Shown here: positions 55,994 to 63,223 of the stretch, one piece after another
Layout of the letters: each line of letters opens with the position of its first letter
Position numbering within the stretch: position 1 is the stretch's first letter
Notes under the pieces: generated by a model
Told to the model about the DNA's origin: nothing
What the model saw: the letters and a program-made list of their open reading frames with translations, nothing else
Database searches by the model: none
DNA from: VXPQ01 sp965223485
Lineage (GTDB): Bacteria > Bacteroidota > Rhodothermia > Rhodothermales > VXPQ01
Length of the DNA: 64,000 nucleotides
Direction of reading: 5' to 3'
Assembly (NCBI GenBank): GCA_965223485.1
Contig: OZ244993.1
Location: forward strand, 868,001-932,000
Position numbers and translations under genes: made by a program

Positions 55994-56139
55994 AATCTAA
56001 TATTCAAGCACCTCAAAATGACGCTCTGGTCTGGAAAATAGAAAAATCAGCCCCTTCCAAACGGTGGGCGATCCCTTCGTTGGTATCGACTATTTCACCA
56101 TTACGGGATTATCAACAGTACGATGAAAACGGAATATAA

Positions 56140-56162
56140 GTGAAATTATTGACATATTTCAC
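56140..56162. promoter_or_regulatory. candidate operator of the AbiE-like pair
   Basis: GTGAAAT (56140-56146) and ATTTCAC (56156-56162) form an inverted repeat around the -35 TTGACA. A further half-site context, TATTTCACCA, occurs at 56091-56100. AbiEi-type antitoxins repress their own promoters through inverted repeats. Confidence 0.45.
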
Positions 56163-56177
56163 CAAAATCGCTATTTT
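56149..56177 (+). promoter_or_regulatory. promoter of the AbiE-like pair, possibly leaderless
   Basis: A perfect TTGACA (56149-56154) lies 17 bp before TATTTT (56172-56177). Transcription would start 6-7 nt further on, at or next to the ATG at 56184, so the message probably has little or no leader. Confidence 0.6.
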
Positions 56178-56183
56178 CAGCAT

Positions 56184-57290
56184 ATGATGAAAGAGCCCCT
56201 TTTAGGAAAAAAACTGGAAATTGAGGCCGTGAACGCCACCCGCGTTCTGCTCAACCATGTACCGCATCTGGAGATCAAGTCGGTTCGCTATGGCCAACAA
56301 CCCGGTCTCGACTACCCCATAGATGGACGGATCGAGTTTGAGCATGGTGATAACACCTATGCACTCATCATTGAGGTCAAGTCGAAAGGCGCTCCCCGTT
56401 TCGTCCGTTCTGCTGTTTATCAACTCAAAGGTTATTTGGCGCATTTACATCAGTCTAGTCACGGGAACTCCAGCCAGCGCTTGATCCCCATGCTGGTGAG
56501 TCCCTACCTGTCTCCCGCGTCGCGGACGATCTGCACAGATCACGGTGTCGCCTACCTTGATCTGATTGGGAACGCCCATCTCGCTTTTGACAACGTATAT
56601 ATTGATCAGGCCGTGGCGAATAGACCCAAAACCGAGACCCGTGCTCTGCGGTCTATATTTACCCCGAGGGCAGCCGCTGTCCTACGCGTCATGCTACGCT
56701 CTCCAGACCGCGCATGGCGTGTTGCCGATCTTGCCCAAAAGGCGAATGTCAGCCTTGGTCACGTCAGCAATGTTCGCAAAGCCCTTCTCGAACGGGAATG
56801 GATAGAAAAGCTGGACGACGGCGTTGCTCTCACTCAGCCAGGTGCGCTTCTCGAAACCTGGCGTGAGAACTATCGCCGGCCTGTTGGCCATCGCTTCACC
56901 GGATACACCCATCTCCACGGCGAGCAACTCAACGAGCGGCTGTCGGGCAGGCTCAATCCACACCCACATCGCCCGCGCGCAATTTACTCCTTGAATTCCG
57001 CTGCCCAATGGTTCGCACCCTTCGCTCGCGACGGCGCCACTACCTTCTATGCCGACCAGCCCGGTCTTGATCTGTTAAAGGAGACACTGGAGCTGATCTC
57101 AGCCAAAAGGGGAGCGAACGTCATCCTGCGGATCCCCATTGATAACACGCTGTTTGAAGACGCTGTCGAACCGGCGCCGGGCATCTTCTGCACCGATCTA
57201 ATCGTTACCTATCTGGACCTATGGAACGGCAGTGAACGCGACCGTGAGGCTGCCGAACATATTGCCAGGAAATTCTTCCCATGGCTGTGA
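56184..57290 (+). CDS. AbiEi-like antitoxin with PD-(D/E)xK-type N-terminal domain
   Basis: A 368-residue protein. Residues ~30-90 show a PD-(D/E)xK nuclease-like core: Y-P-I-D-G-R-I (Asp48), then A-L-I-I-E-V-K-S-K-G (Glu64, Lys66) and a helix with V-Y-Q-L. Near 182-215 lies a winged-helix pattern (R-V-A-D-L-A-Q-K-A-N-V-S, then V-S-N-V-R-K-A-L-L), as in AbiEi-type antitoxins. The C-terminal ~140 residues are unassigned but fit the AbiEi-type C-terminal domain. It overlaps the downstream nucleotidyltransferase by 10 bp, the typical antitoxin-first order of type IV AbiE systems. Whether the nuclease-like domain is active is unknown. A second ATG directly follows the first. Confidence 0.7.
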   Translation: MMKEPLLGKKLEIEAVNATRVLLNHVPHLEIKSVRYGQQPGLDYPIDGRIEFEHGDNTYALIIEVKSKGAPRFVRSAVYQLKGYLAHLHQSSHGNSSQRLIPMLVSPYLSPASRTICTDHGVAYLDLIGNAHLAFDNVYIDQAVANRPKTETRALRSIFTPRAAAVLRVMLRSPDRAWRVADLAQKANVSLGHVSNVRKALLEREWIEKLDDGVALTQPGALLETWRENYRRPVGHRFTGYTHLHGEQLNERLSGRLNPHPHRPRAIYSLNSAAQWFAPFARDGATTFYADQPGLDLLKETLELISAKRGANVILRIPIDNTLFEDAVEPAPGIFCTDLIVTYLDLWNGSERDREAAEHIARKFFPWL

Positions 57291-58138
57291 AAAAACCTCT
57301 GTCCGCTAATGACTACGATGACCGAACAACCGAGGCGGTCAAGTCCGTGCTGATCGATATCGGACAGATCCTTGGCAGCTTCCAGGGAAAGTTTGTAGTT
57401 GTCGGCGGAGCCGTACCCTGGCTCCTGTTGCGCGAAGCCGAAACGCCCCATATCGGCACCCAGGACATCGATCTCGGTCTCAACGCCGAGGCCTTGGGAG
57501 ACGGCGAATACGTCAAGTTGGTGGAGGCTCTCCAAGCGCAGGGCTACCGACAGCAGGAACATCTCGGACGCTTTCAACTCATGCGCACCGTACCCGCTCG
57601 CGATGCAGGGCCCGACATCGACATCGTCGTAGACTTTCTAATGCCGCAGGATGCAGAGATCGCAAAGAACCATCCACCGATTATCGACAATTTTGCGGTA
57701 CAGCGTGCCGATGGAGTCAATTTAGCTCTGCAATTTTCCGAAACCGTTCCTCTCGACGGCAAGATGCCCGACGGTGGTAGAAACCGCGTGTCCATCGCCG
57801 TGGCCTCTATCCCGGCTTTGTTGGCCATGAAGGGCTATGCCATCGCCGGGCGCAAAAAACAAAAGGATGCCTACGACATCTATTACTGCGTAAGGAATTT
57901 CCCCGGTGGCCTCGACGCCCTTGTCGCGGCAACATTACCGCTCCTTGACATCGAAACCGCCCGGGAAGGTTATCGCCTGATTTCAACCAAGTTTCGCGAC
58001 GTAGAGGATTTCGGGCCGACGAGTGTCCGGTCTTTTGTGGAAGATTCCGATGCCCTTGACGATCGTACTGCCGATCAATGGCAGTTGGACGCTTTCGGAC
58101 AAATCGATGCGTGGCTCAAAAGAATCGGCTTGAGGTGA
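57281..58138 (+). CDS. AbiEii-like nucleotidyltransferase toxin
   Basis: A 285-residue nucleotidyltransferase. V-V-G-G-A-V-P-W is near residues 40-47, the acidic pair D-I-D at 62-64 and the third acidic strand D-I-D-I-V-V-D near 112-118: the DNA polymerase beta-type fold. A later K-Q-K-D-A-Y-D-I-Y-Y motif near 200 is common to AbiEii proteins. In AbiE systems the toxin adds nucleotides to cellular RNA and causes growth arrest after phage infection. It overlaps the antitoxin gene (stop TGA within the first codons). Confidence 0.8.
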   Translation: MAVKKPLSANDYDDRTTEAVKSVLIDIGQILGSFQGKFVVVGGAVPWLLLREAETPHIGTQDIDLGLNAEALGDGEYVKLVEALQAQGYRQQEHLGRFQLMRTVPARDAGPDIDIVVDFLMPQDAEIAKNHPPIIDNFAVQRADGVNLALQFSETVPLDGKMPDGGRNRVSIAVASIPALLAMKGYAIAGRKKQKDAYDIYYCVRNFPGGLDALVAATLPLLDIETAREGYRLISTKFRDVEDFGPTSVRSFVEDSDALDDRTADQWQLDAFGQIDAWLKRIGLR

Positions 58139-58141
58139 TCT

Positions 58142-58228
58142 ATGACAAAGGCTTCCAAGCCTAGTATCCGCAGCATGGTGGCAAGCGACAATAGCAAAGC
58201 GGAACCCTGGTCGAAGCCACTGTACTAG
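58142..58228 (+). CDS. possible small protein ending at the IS481 target
   Basis: A 28-codon frame starting 3 bp after the toxin stop, running M-T-K-A-S-K-P-S-I-R-S to K-P-L-Y and ending TAG inside the IS481 target site. The TAG was there before insertion, because the target ACTAGC is duplicated. No strong ribosome site and no homology are known to me; it may be a third operon gene or chance. Confidence 0.25.
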   Translation: MTKASKPSIRSMVASDNSKAEPWSKPLY

Positions 58229-58229
58229 C
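58224..58229. repeat. IS481 target duplication, left
   Basis: ACTAGC, repeated at 59261-59266; contains the CTAG core target. Confidence 0.8.
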
Positions 58230-59175
58230 TGTGTAAACCCACCACGTTGTTCAGTGGAATATTGAGGGATTGGATAGGCGTTTGGTATTCCAAGCTGGCG
58301 TGTGGTCGATGCCAATTGTATCGGTGCAGCCAGCGGGGGAGGTACTCGCCGCGCTGTCCGGAGTTGTCGTAGGCGCGTGCATAGGCCCATTCGCGCAGCG
58401 CGGTTTGGATGAAGCGTTCGGCTTTGCCGTTGGTTCGCGGGGTATAGGGCCGCGTTCGGATGTGTTTCATTTTGAGTTGTCGGCACAGTTTTGCGAAGCG
58501 TTTCGAGCGGTAGCAGGAGCCGTTGTCGGTCATGACGCGGGTGAAGGCGACTCCGAGTGTTCGGAAGTAGCGCAGGGTGTCGACGAGCGCGCTACAGGCG
58601 CTTAGAGCGGTCTCGCCGGGCTGGATGCAAGCGAAGCTCACTCGCGAATGATCGTCGATGGCCACATGCACGTATTCCCATCCGGCTCCTGCGGAGTTCT
58701 TTCGTCGGTTACCGGTGACCCGATGGCCCGGACGCACGAAACGCCCCAGCCGCTTTACGTCCAGGTGCAGCAGGTCGCCCGGATTCGGGTAGACATAACG
58801 GCAAGACGCAACCGGAGGGTCCAGATGGGACAATCGGTTCAATCCGGCTTGCTGGGCTATCCGGGCCACTGTGCTGTGCGCCACCCCGGTTCTTCGGCTA
58901 ATCTCGCGATAGGTGCATCGGGCGCGGCGAAGGGCCAGGATTGTCTCCCGTTGCGCCTCTGAGGTGCGATGCGGGCAACTGACAGGACGCGAAGAACCGT
59001 CCCGGAGACCTTCTCGTCCCTGCGCGCGATACCGGGCCAGCCACTTGTAGGCCGTGCGTACGCTGACCCCCGAGGCCTGCGCGGCTTCTTCGACGCGAAG
59101 CCCCTCGTTAACGATGCGGCAAACCAGAATCTCTCGACCTTTCGGCGTCAATCGGGCATTCTTGTGAATCTTCAT
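58225..59175 (-). CDS. IS481-family transposase
   Basis: A 316-residue integrase-fold transposase. The N-terminal helix-turn-helix (about 20-60: V-E-E-A-A-Q-A-S-G-V-S-V-R-T-A-Y-K-W) is followed by a second HTH near 85-115 and the rve catalytic core: Asp in L-H-L-D-V-K near 137, Asp in M-T-D-N-G-S near 212 and Glu in N-G-K-A-E-R-F-I near 248. The C-terminal Y-N-x-x-R-P-H-A-S-L motif is typical. The ATG at 59175 (M-K-I-H-K) is preferred over the first in-frame ATG at 59235. Its stop lies in the left target duplication. Confidence 0.93.
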   Translation of the reverse strand: MKIHKNARLTPKGREILVCRIVNEGLRVEEAAQASGVSVRTAYKWLARYRAQGREGLRDGSSRPVSCPHRTSEAQRETILALRRARCTYREISRRTGVAHSTVARIAQQAGLNRLSHLDPPVASCRYVYPNPGDLLHLDVKRLGRFVRPGHRVTGNRRKNSAGAGWEYVHVAIDDHSRVSFACIQPGETALSACSALVDTLRYFRTLGVAFTRVMTDNGSCYRSKRFAKLCRQLKMKHIRTRPYTPRTNGKAERFIQTALREWAYARAYDNSGQRGEYLPRWLHRYNWHRPHASLEYQTPIQSLNIPLNNVVGLHS

Positions 59176-59260
59176 TCGGCGCTCTCCTTGACTTTCAGTT
59201 CGGATATCCCTAATAAATTCGGGCGTCAGGATCAAATGAACAACCTATTGAGAGGTCACA
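58230..59260 (-). mobile_element. intact IS481-family insertion sequence (1031 bp)
   Basis: The ends are TGTG...CACA with imperfect inverted repeats sharing TGTG and, about 20 bp in, GTTGTTCA. The 6-bp ACTAGC flanks both sides (58224-58229 and 59261-59266), matching the NCTAGN target preference known for IS481. The transposase gene inside is complete. Confidence 0.88.
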
Positions 59261-59266
59261 ACTAGC
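59261..59266. repeat. IS481 target duplication, right
   Basis: ACTAGC, identical to 58224-58229. Confidence 0.8.
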
Positions 59267-59370
59267 CCAACCCCTTATCTTACGACAGATCGCGAGAGAG
59301 ACATGCAAGCAACTGAACGCTGCCAATAACAACATCCCGACAAACTGCCGGCGAAAATCCGGAACCGGTC

Positions 59371-59457
59371 TCCCTTTTTTTCTCCCTTTTTTACTCCTTT
59401 TTCACCCCCTTTTTACTCCTTTTTCACCCCCTTTTTACTCCTTTTTTATCCCTTTTC
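59371..59457. repeat. pyrimidine-rich tandem repeat (22-bp units)
   Basis: ACTCCTTTTT plus CACCCCCTTTTT repeats at 59393, 59415 and 59437 (the last unit diverges), preceded by a related CCCTTTTTT stretch. Almost no purines occur on the plus strand. It ends about 45 bp before the cobalamin-binding gene. It may form an H-DNA-type structure or act as a phase-variable promoter spacer; neither is shown. Confidence 0.8.
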
Positions 59458-59503
59458 GGATACAACAGCTTCTTAACGCTGCGACTCCCCTCCGCATCGC
59501 GCC

Positions 59504-60181
59504 ATGACCCATCGGATCGTAACCCTCATCGCCAGCGCCACGGAAATCGTGTGCGCCCTGGGCTTCGAGCACCAGCTCGTGGGGTCCCGGCCCCGGATCG
59601 TGTCCCTCGAACCCATGTCTTTGGGCGATGTGTGGGAGGGCATACGAATCGTCTCGTCAGATCTCGGCGATCCGGCGCGGGGAGACGATCTGGTAACGCA
59701 CCTCACAGCCCGGCTCGAAGCGATTCGCACCGAAGCGGAGTCGGCTGAAAGCCGCCCCTCCGTCGCGTGCATCGAGTGGATCGACCCCCTGATGAGTGCG
59801 GGCAACTGGGTGCCGGAACTGGTTGAATGCGCGGGCGGCGCGAACCTCTTCGCCGAGCCCGGAAAACACTCCGGCTATTTTGACATCGAACAACTCGCCG
59901 AAGCCGATCCCGACGTAATCGCGATTATGCCGTGCGGTTTTGACATCGAACGATCCTGTCGGGAAATGACGCCGCTGGCGACGCACCCGTTATGGCAGGA
60001 ACTGTCCGCGGTCAAACAAGGGCGGGTGGTCATGACGGACGGGAATCAGTACTTCAATCGCCCCGGACCGCGCGTCGTGGAATCGGCCGAAATCCTGTCG
60101 GAGTTCCTGCATCCGGGGCGCTTCGACTTCGGACACCGCGGACGCGGGTGGAGATACTGGAATGGCCACGAAAACGCCTGA
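59504..60181 (+). CDS. cobalamin-binding BtuF-like protein with internal deletion
   Basis: A 225-residue protein similar to cytosolic cobalamin-binding proteins of the BtuF fold: R-I-V-T-L-I-A-S-A-T-E-I-V-C-A-L-G at 4-20 and, at the end, G-R-V-V-M-T-D-G-N-Q-Y-F-N-R-P-G-P-R near 175. Between residues ~29 and 31 (L-V-G-S-R to P-R-I-V-S-L) about 80 residues present in usual family members (length near 300), including the C-D-Y-P motif and the first ligand segment, appear to be missing. No signal peptide. It may be non-functional or binds something smaller. It overlaps the next gene. Confidence 0.65.
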   Translation: MTHRIVTLIASATEIVCALGFEHQLVGSRPRIVSLEPMSLGDVWEGIRIVSSDLGDPARGDDLVTHLTARLEAIRTEAESAESRPSVACIEWIDPLMSAGNWVPELVECAGGANLFAEPGKHSGYFDIEQLAEADPDVIAIMPCGFDIERSCREMTPLATHPLWQELSAVKQGRVVMTDGNQYFNRPGPRVVESAEILSEFLHPGRFDFGHRGRGWRYWNGHENA

Positions 60182-60365
60182 CGCGGAAGAACAGGTGGGG
60201 CTTTGCCTCCATTGCCGGCACGCCCGCATCGTCGTTTCCCGGGCGGAAAGCCGGTTTTATCTGTGCAAACGCTCCAGGACCGACCCCGCGTACCCGAAAT
60301 ACCCGCGCCTTCCGGTGTTGCGGTGCGATGGGTATGAGCGGGATGAGCCTTCGGTCGGGTCTTGA
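60162..60365 (+). CDS. conserved small zinc-ribbon-like protein
   Basis: A 67-residue protein with four Cys (C-L-H-C near residues 15-18, Cys35, Cys55) in a pattern able to bind zinc. Y-P-K-Y-P-R-L-P-V-L-R-C-x-G-Y near 44-58 is conserved in many small bacterial proteins of unknown function. It overlaps the upstream gene by 20 bp, so both are probably translated from the same message. The role is unknown. Confidence 0.65.
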   Translation: MATKTPDAEEQVGLCLHCRHARIVVSRAESRFYLCKRSRTDPAYPKYPRLPVLRCDGYERDEPSVGS

Positions 60366-60495
60366 AATTTCAAAAACGAATACTGCGTGGGTATCCGCTG
60401 CACGGAATCTATGATCTGAAGGGAAATCATGTTAGACGCAAATCAGACCCAATGACCTGTAGTTAGTAATGGGAGATTGGATTCGAAATGGAGTT

Positions 60496-61014
60496 TCATT
60501 TTCCTGCCTCAAGCGACTTTTGCACCACCGCCTGGACGCCTTTTTGAAGGCGACTAATCTCAACCCGCTCTTGTCTGACCGCCGCCACAAGGAGATCGGT
60601 GACGCATCTTCTTGATAGCCGACGGTATCGCTTCTTCTCTATTGCATTAATAATGTGATGAGCCACTTTTCCAAGGCGTACGTAGTCAAGTCGGCATACA
60701 TCAACATGTAGCCGGGTCAGTTCCAGGACAGGCGTTTGGCCGTCGGTGTTCTTCAAATATTGACCGGTATCGAGTAGCTCGTCCTCGGCTAACCAGACAA
60801 TTTCGATTTTATCGACCCTGTCACGTGCTGCAGCTATCGCCAACGCTGCCTTTTCGAGATCGTCCGTTGTCTCCGTAGAACAACGCCAGAACGACAGCGA
60901 ATTGTCCCGTGTCCTCAGGTCAGCGGTGACCGCATCAGCCGCTATTTCGCCTTTCGCAAGTTGTCCTTTCTTATGGGTCCACTTGGCACGCGTGATCTTG
61001 CGAGCTAAGAACAT
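60496..61014 (-). CDS. third gene of the TIGR04255 operon, unknown function
   Basis: A 172-residue protein not recognised as a known domain. It begins M-F-L-A-R-K-I-T-R-A-K-W and contains L-R-T-x-D-N-S-L-S-F-W-R-C near 32-45, then alternating helices (E-K-A-A-L-A-I-A-A-A-R) and a basic C-terminal half (I-E-K-K-R-Y-R-R-L-S-R-R). The end, K-G-V-Q-A-V-V-Q-K-S-L, is helical. It lies 3 bp downstream of the second gene; the tight spacing supports co-translation and a joint function. Confidence 0.55.
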   Translation of the reverse strand: MFLARKITRAKWTHKKGQLAKGEIAADAVTADLRTRDNSLSFWRCSTETTDDLEKAALAIAAARDRVDKIEIVWLAEDELLDTGQYLKNTDGQTPVLELTRLHVDVCRLDYVRLGKVAHHIINAIEKKRYRRLSRRCVTDLLVAAVRQERVEISRLQKGVQAVVQKSLEAGK

Positions 61015-61017
61015 CGG

Positions 61018-61740
61018 TTATTCCTGAAGGTCGTCTATAATTTCCAGAATGTATTCCTGAAGCCACGATTCCGGCTCGTTATGCAACATCAAAACATTGA
61101 CCACCTCCAATCCCCCCCACGACTCTGCTGCTTGCACCGCAGCATCTCTGATCTCGATATCGTCCGTAGCTAACGCATTGCGTACGAGCTCGGCGCGCCA
61201 TGCGGCTGTGCCTATATGTGTTTGACGTCCTAAACAGCGCAAAACCGAGGACGCAAAATTTGGACGTTCCGTATCCAAAGAGAAAGCGCTAAGCCAATCG
61301 AGAATTCTTTGACTTCCGCTGGACCGCAGCGCATTTTCAATGACCTGATCGGCTGGATGGTCCATTCCATCCTCAAAGGGCTCGATCTCAAAGGCACCCC
61401 GCAGCCTATATGCAAGCCGCTCCTGTTCCTGCCCTGCGACAAGCGCTTGTTCCCCGGTTGCGGACTCGAAGCAAGCTGCATCCACAAGCATCGGGAAAAA
61501 ACTTGAACCCACCGGATTGCCAATTATTTCCTCAAAATCCCGATTATGGAGCATTCTATCTACAGACTCCGCTATTTCTTTTTGTAACAATGCGGCGTGC
61601 GGAGAGGTCACAAATGAGCCCTTCCCCGGGGAAAGCAAGCGTAGAGCATCATACGTACCGGACTGATCCATCCCGAATAAATCTTCGGGATTGGAAATCG
61701 AGTCGGTATAATTCTGAGGAAAACAGGTTTCAGTCTGCAT
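61018..61740 (-). CDS. second gene of the TIGR04255 operon, C-terminal HEAT-like helices
   Basis: A 240-residue protein not assigned to a family. N-terminal ~60 residues are polar, followed by A-E-S-V-D-R-M-L-H and N-P-V-G-S-S-F-F-P-M-L-V-D-A. The C-terminal ~80 residues (I-R-D-A-A-V-Q-A-A-E-S-W-G, then E-S-W-L-Q-E-Y-I-L-E-I-I-D-D-L) look like two HEAT-type helical pairs, suggesting a protein-binding scaffold. It overlaps the upstream TIGR04255 gene by 11 bp. Confidence 0.5.
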   Translation of the reverse strand: MQTETCFPQNYTDSISNPEDLFGMDQSGTYDALRLLSPGKGSFVTSPHAALLQKEIAESVDRMLHNRDFEEIIGNPVGSSFFPMLVDAACFESATGEQALVAGQEQERLAYRLRGAFEIEPFEDGMDHPADQVIENALRSSGSQRILDWLSAFSLDTERPNFASSVLRCLGRQTHIGTAAWRAELVRNALATDDIEIRDAAVQAAESWGGLEVVNVLMLHNEPESWLQEYILEIIDDLQE

Positions 61741-62500
61741 CGAAGAGTTCCCTTGCTTTATCCGTGATAACGGTTTCGAACGCCGTTCTTTCCCGGTCTC
61801 TCAAATCATCGGCTTTCGCCAGCGCTTCGTCCCGTGTAACCAACTCCGCGGTCTCCCAGATGACATCAAGATCAAGAAGAAATCCCACTTGCTCTGGCGG
61901 CGTCTGGAGCAACCCCTGAGATAGAACAAGACGCACGTCGTCTTCATAGACACAGTCGATCCGGCTAATAAAGCCGTTCAGGCGATCGGGCAACCCTGTC
62001 ACCTGCGGTAAGGCGCACTTGAGATAATCCTCAACCTCTACCGTTTCCTGAGGAATCACAATCTTGTTTATGTACCGAATGCCGATCCGACACACTCCGC
62101 TCGGCTTCACCACCTCCCAATATGCATCGAGCGCCTCCGAAATGCGGGGCTGAAACTCTTCCCACCCGCCTTGATCAGACCGAAGAGGATCGTGATAGGG
62201 ACGCAACATGTGAACGGTTAGCACATCCTGCCCAACTCCCACCATCCTCTTGCCATCCTCCGTGACAAGTTTAATCTTTGCCACCCCTTCGCCATACCGC
62301 AGATTGGCGGGCTTGTCTTTATGAGTCTCAAGTCCGATTTCAACGACTCTTTGCTCCCGCGCCTTACCAGCATATTGGTCACCCAATACGTTCTGAAGCT
62401 TGCCGGGAATGGTAGGATCCCAATCTTGCCTTGGACCGAAGCGAAACTCACAAACCGCCTCCTCTATGGGAGGGTTTTTGTAGCGACGCCCGTGTTGCAT
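61730..62500 (-). CDS. TIGR04255-family protein
   Basis: A 256-residue protein with the N-terminal signature Y-K-N-P-P-I-E-E-A-V-C-E-F-R-F (residues 7-21) of the sporadically distributed TIGR04255 family. Further hallmarks are M-L-R-P-Y-H near 95-101 and G-I-R-Y-I-N-K-I near 140-147. The remainder is a beta-rich region and a helical C-terminus (R-D-R-E-R-T-A-F-E-T). The family often occurs in accessory regions with small partner genes and its function is unknown. It heads a three-gene minus-strand operon with overlaps. The ATG at 62500 follows no strong Shine-Dalgarno. Confidence 0.8.
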   Translation of the reverse strand: MQHGRRYKNPPIEEAVCEFRFGPRQDWDPTIPGKLQNVLGDQYAGKAREQRVVEIGLETHKDKPANLRYGEGVAKIKLVTEDGKRMVGVGQDVLTVHMLRPYHDPLRSDQGGWEEFQPRISEALDAYWEVVKPSGVCRIGIRYINKIVIPQETVEVEDYLKCALPQVTGLPDRLNGFISRIDCVYEDDVRLVLSQGLLQTPPEQVGFLLDLDVIWETAELVTRDEALAKADDLRDRERTAFETVITDKARELFDAD

Positions 62501-62524
62501 GGATTTTCTTCTCTGAATTGATTG

Positions 62525-62623
62525 TATTACAGGCTGCGAACGTTGAGGAGGCCACGCTGTTCCAGAATGAGGGCAGGGTTAGTCCTGGCGACACTACCCT
62601 TGAAGGCGTTATCGCAGAAGGCT
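62525..62623 (-). pseudogene. 3'-end fragment of an unidentified gene (copy C of a dispersed element)
   Basis: Minus-strand frame between TGA and TAA reading V-A-R-T-N-P-A-L-I-L-E-Q-R-G, then L-L-N-V-R-S-L. It matches 46702-46800, with GCTGTTCCAGAATG (plus strand) shared exactly. It has no start codon context. The surrounding gap (62501-62693) shows nothing else. Confidence 0.45.
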
Positions 62624-62693
62624 GATCACCTCCGTTCCGAACTACTTTATGTACCCCACTGCAACGAAAGAGGCGTCAATCCAGAACCACTTC

Positions 62694-63143
62694 CTACTCC
62701 CCACCGCCACACCAGCTACAGCCCAGTAGATGCCCGCCCATCGCGCCCAAAAGCAGCGGCAGCGAGGCATCGATGATTCCCCACACGAGGGCGACTGCCT
62801 GCGGCCCTACGGCCGTGAATTCGGGGCTCTGGATGTTGAACCAGTTCCACAAGAACAGAAGCCCGATGAAGAGGGTGCCGAAATACAGCACGTTCGCGCA
62901 AAGGTAGCCGCGGGTTACCGGCCCGCTTTCTCCTTCGCTGTTAGCGCGTTTCATGCGAAGGTGGCAAAACAACACGGCCAGCGCGATGGCCAATGCCATG
63001 CACGGGTTCAGGATATCCCAGAACGGGCTGTACGGCTGCGCTTCAGTGGAAACGTAATAGAGCGGCTCGACGACCATGTGAACCGCAACCGCGGCGGCCA
63101 CCAGAATGAGATATACGCCCGTGATGCGTTTGAGGGTATTCAT
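62694..63143 (-). CDS. small integral membrane protein of unknown function
   Basis: A 149-residue protein with four hydrophobic segments (about residues 7-25, 42-60, 78-97 and 112-132), which suggests four membrane helices. The C-terminus has C-S-W-C-G-G-G. No motif identifies it. The ATG at 63143 is chosen so that the first helix starts near the N-terminus; a longer frame to 63302 exists. It lies between the TIGR04255 region and hflX in the same orientation. Confidence 0.5.
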   Translation of the reverse strand: MNTLKRITGVYLILVAAAVAVHMVVEPLYYVSTEAQPYSPFWDILNPCMALAIALAVLFCHLRMKRANSEGESGPVTRGYLCANVLYFGTLFIGLLFLWNWFNIQSPEFTAVGPQAVALVWGIIDASLPLLLGAMGGHLLGCSWCGGGE

Positions 63144-63223
63144 GATTCCATCCTGTTTATAGTGATTCCGGGGTATAAGTATGGTTACGGAAAAAACCCA
63201 AGAACCGCAACGCATAACCGGAA

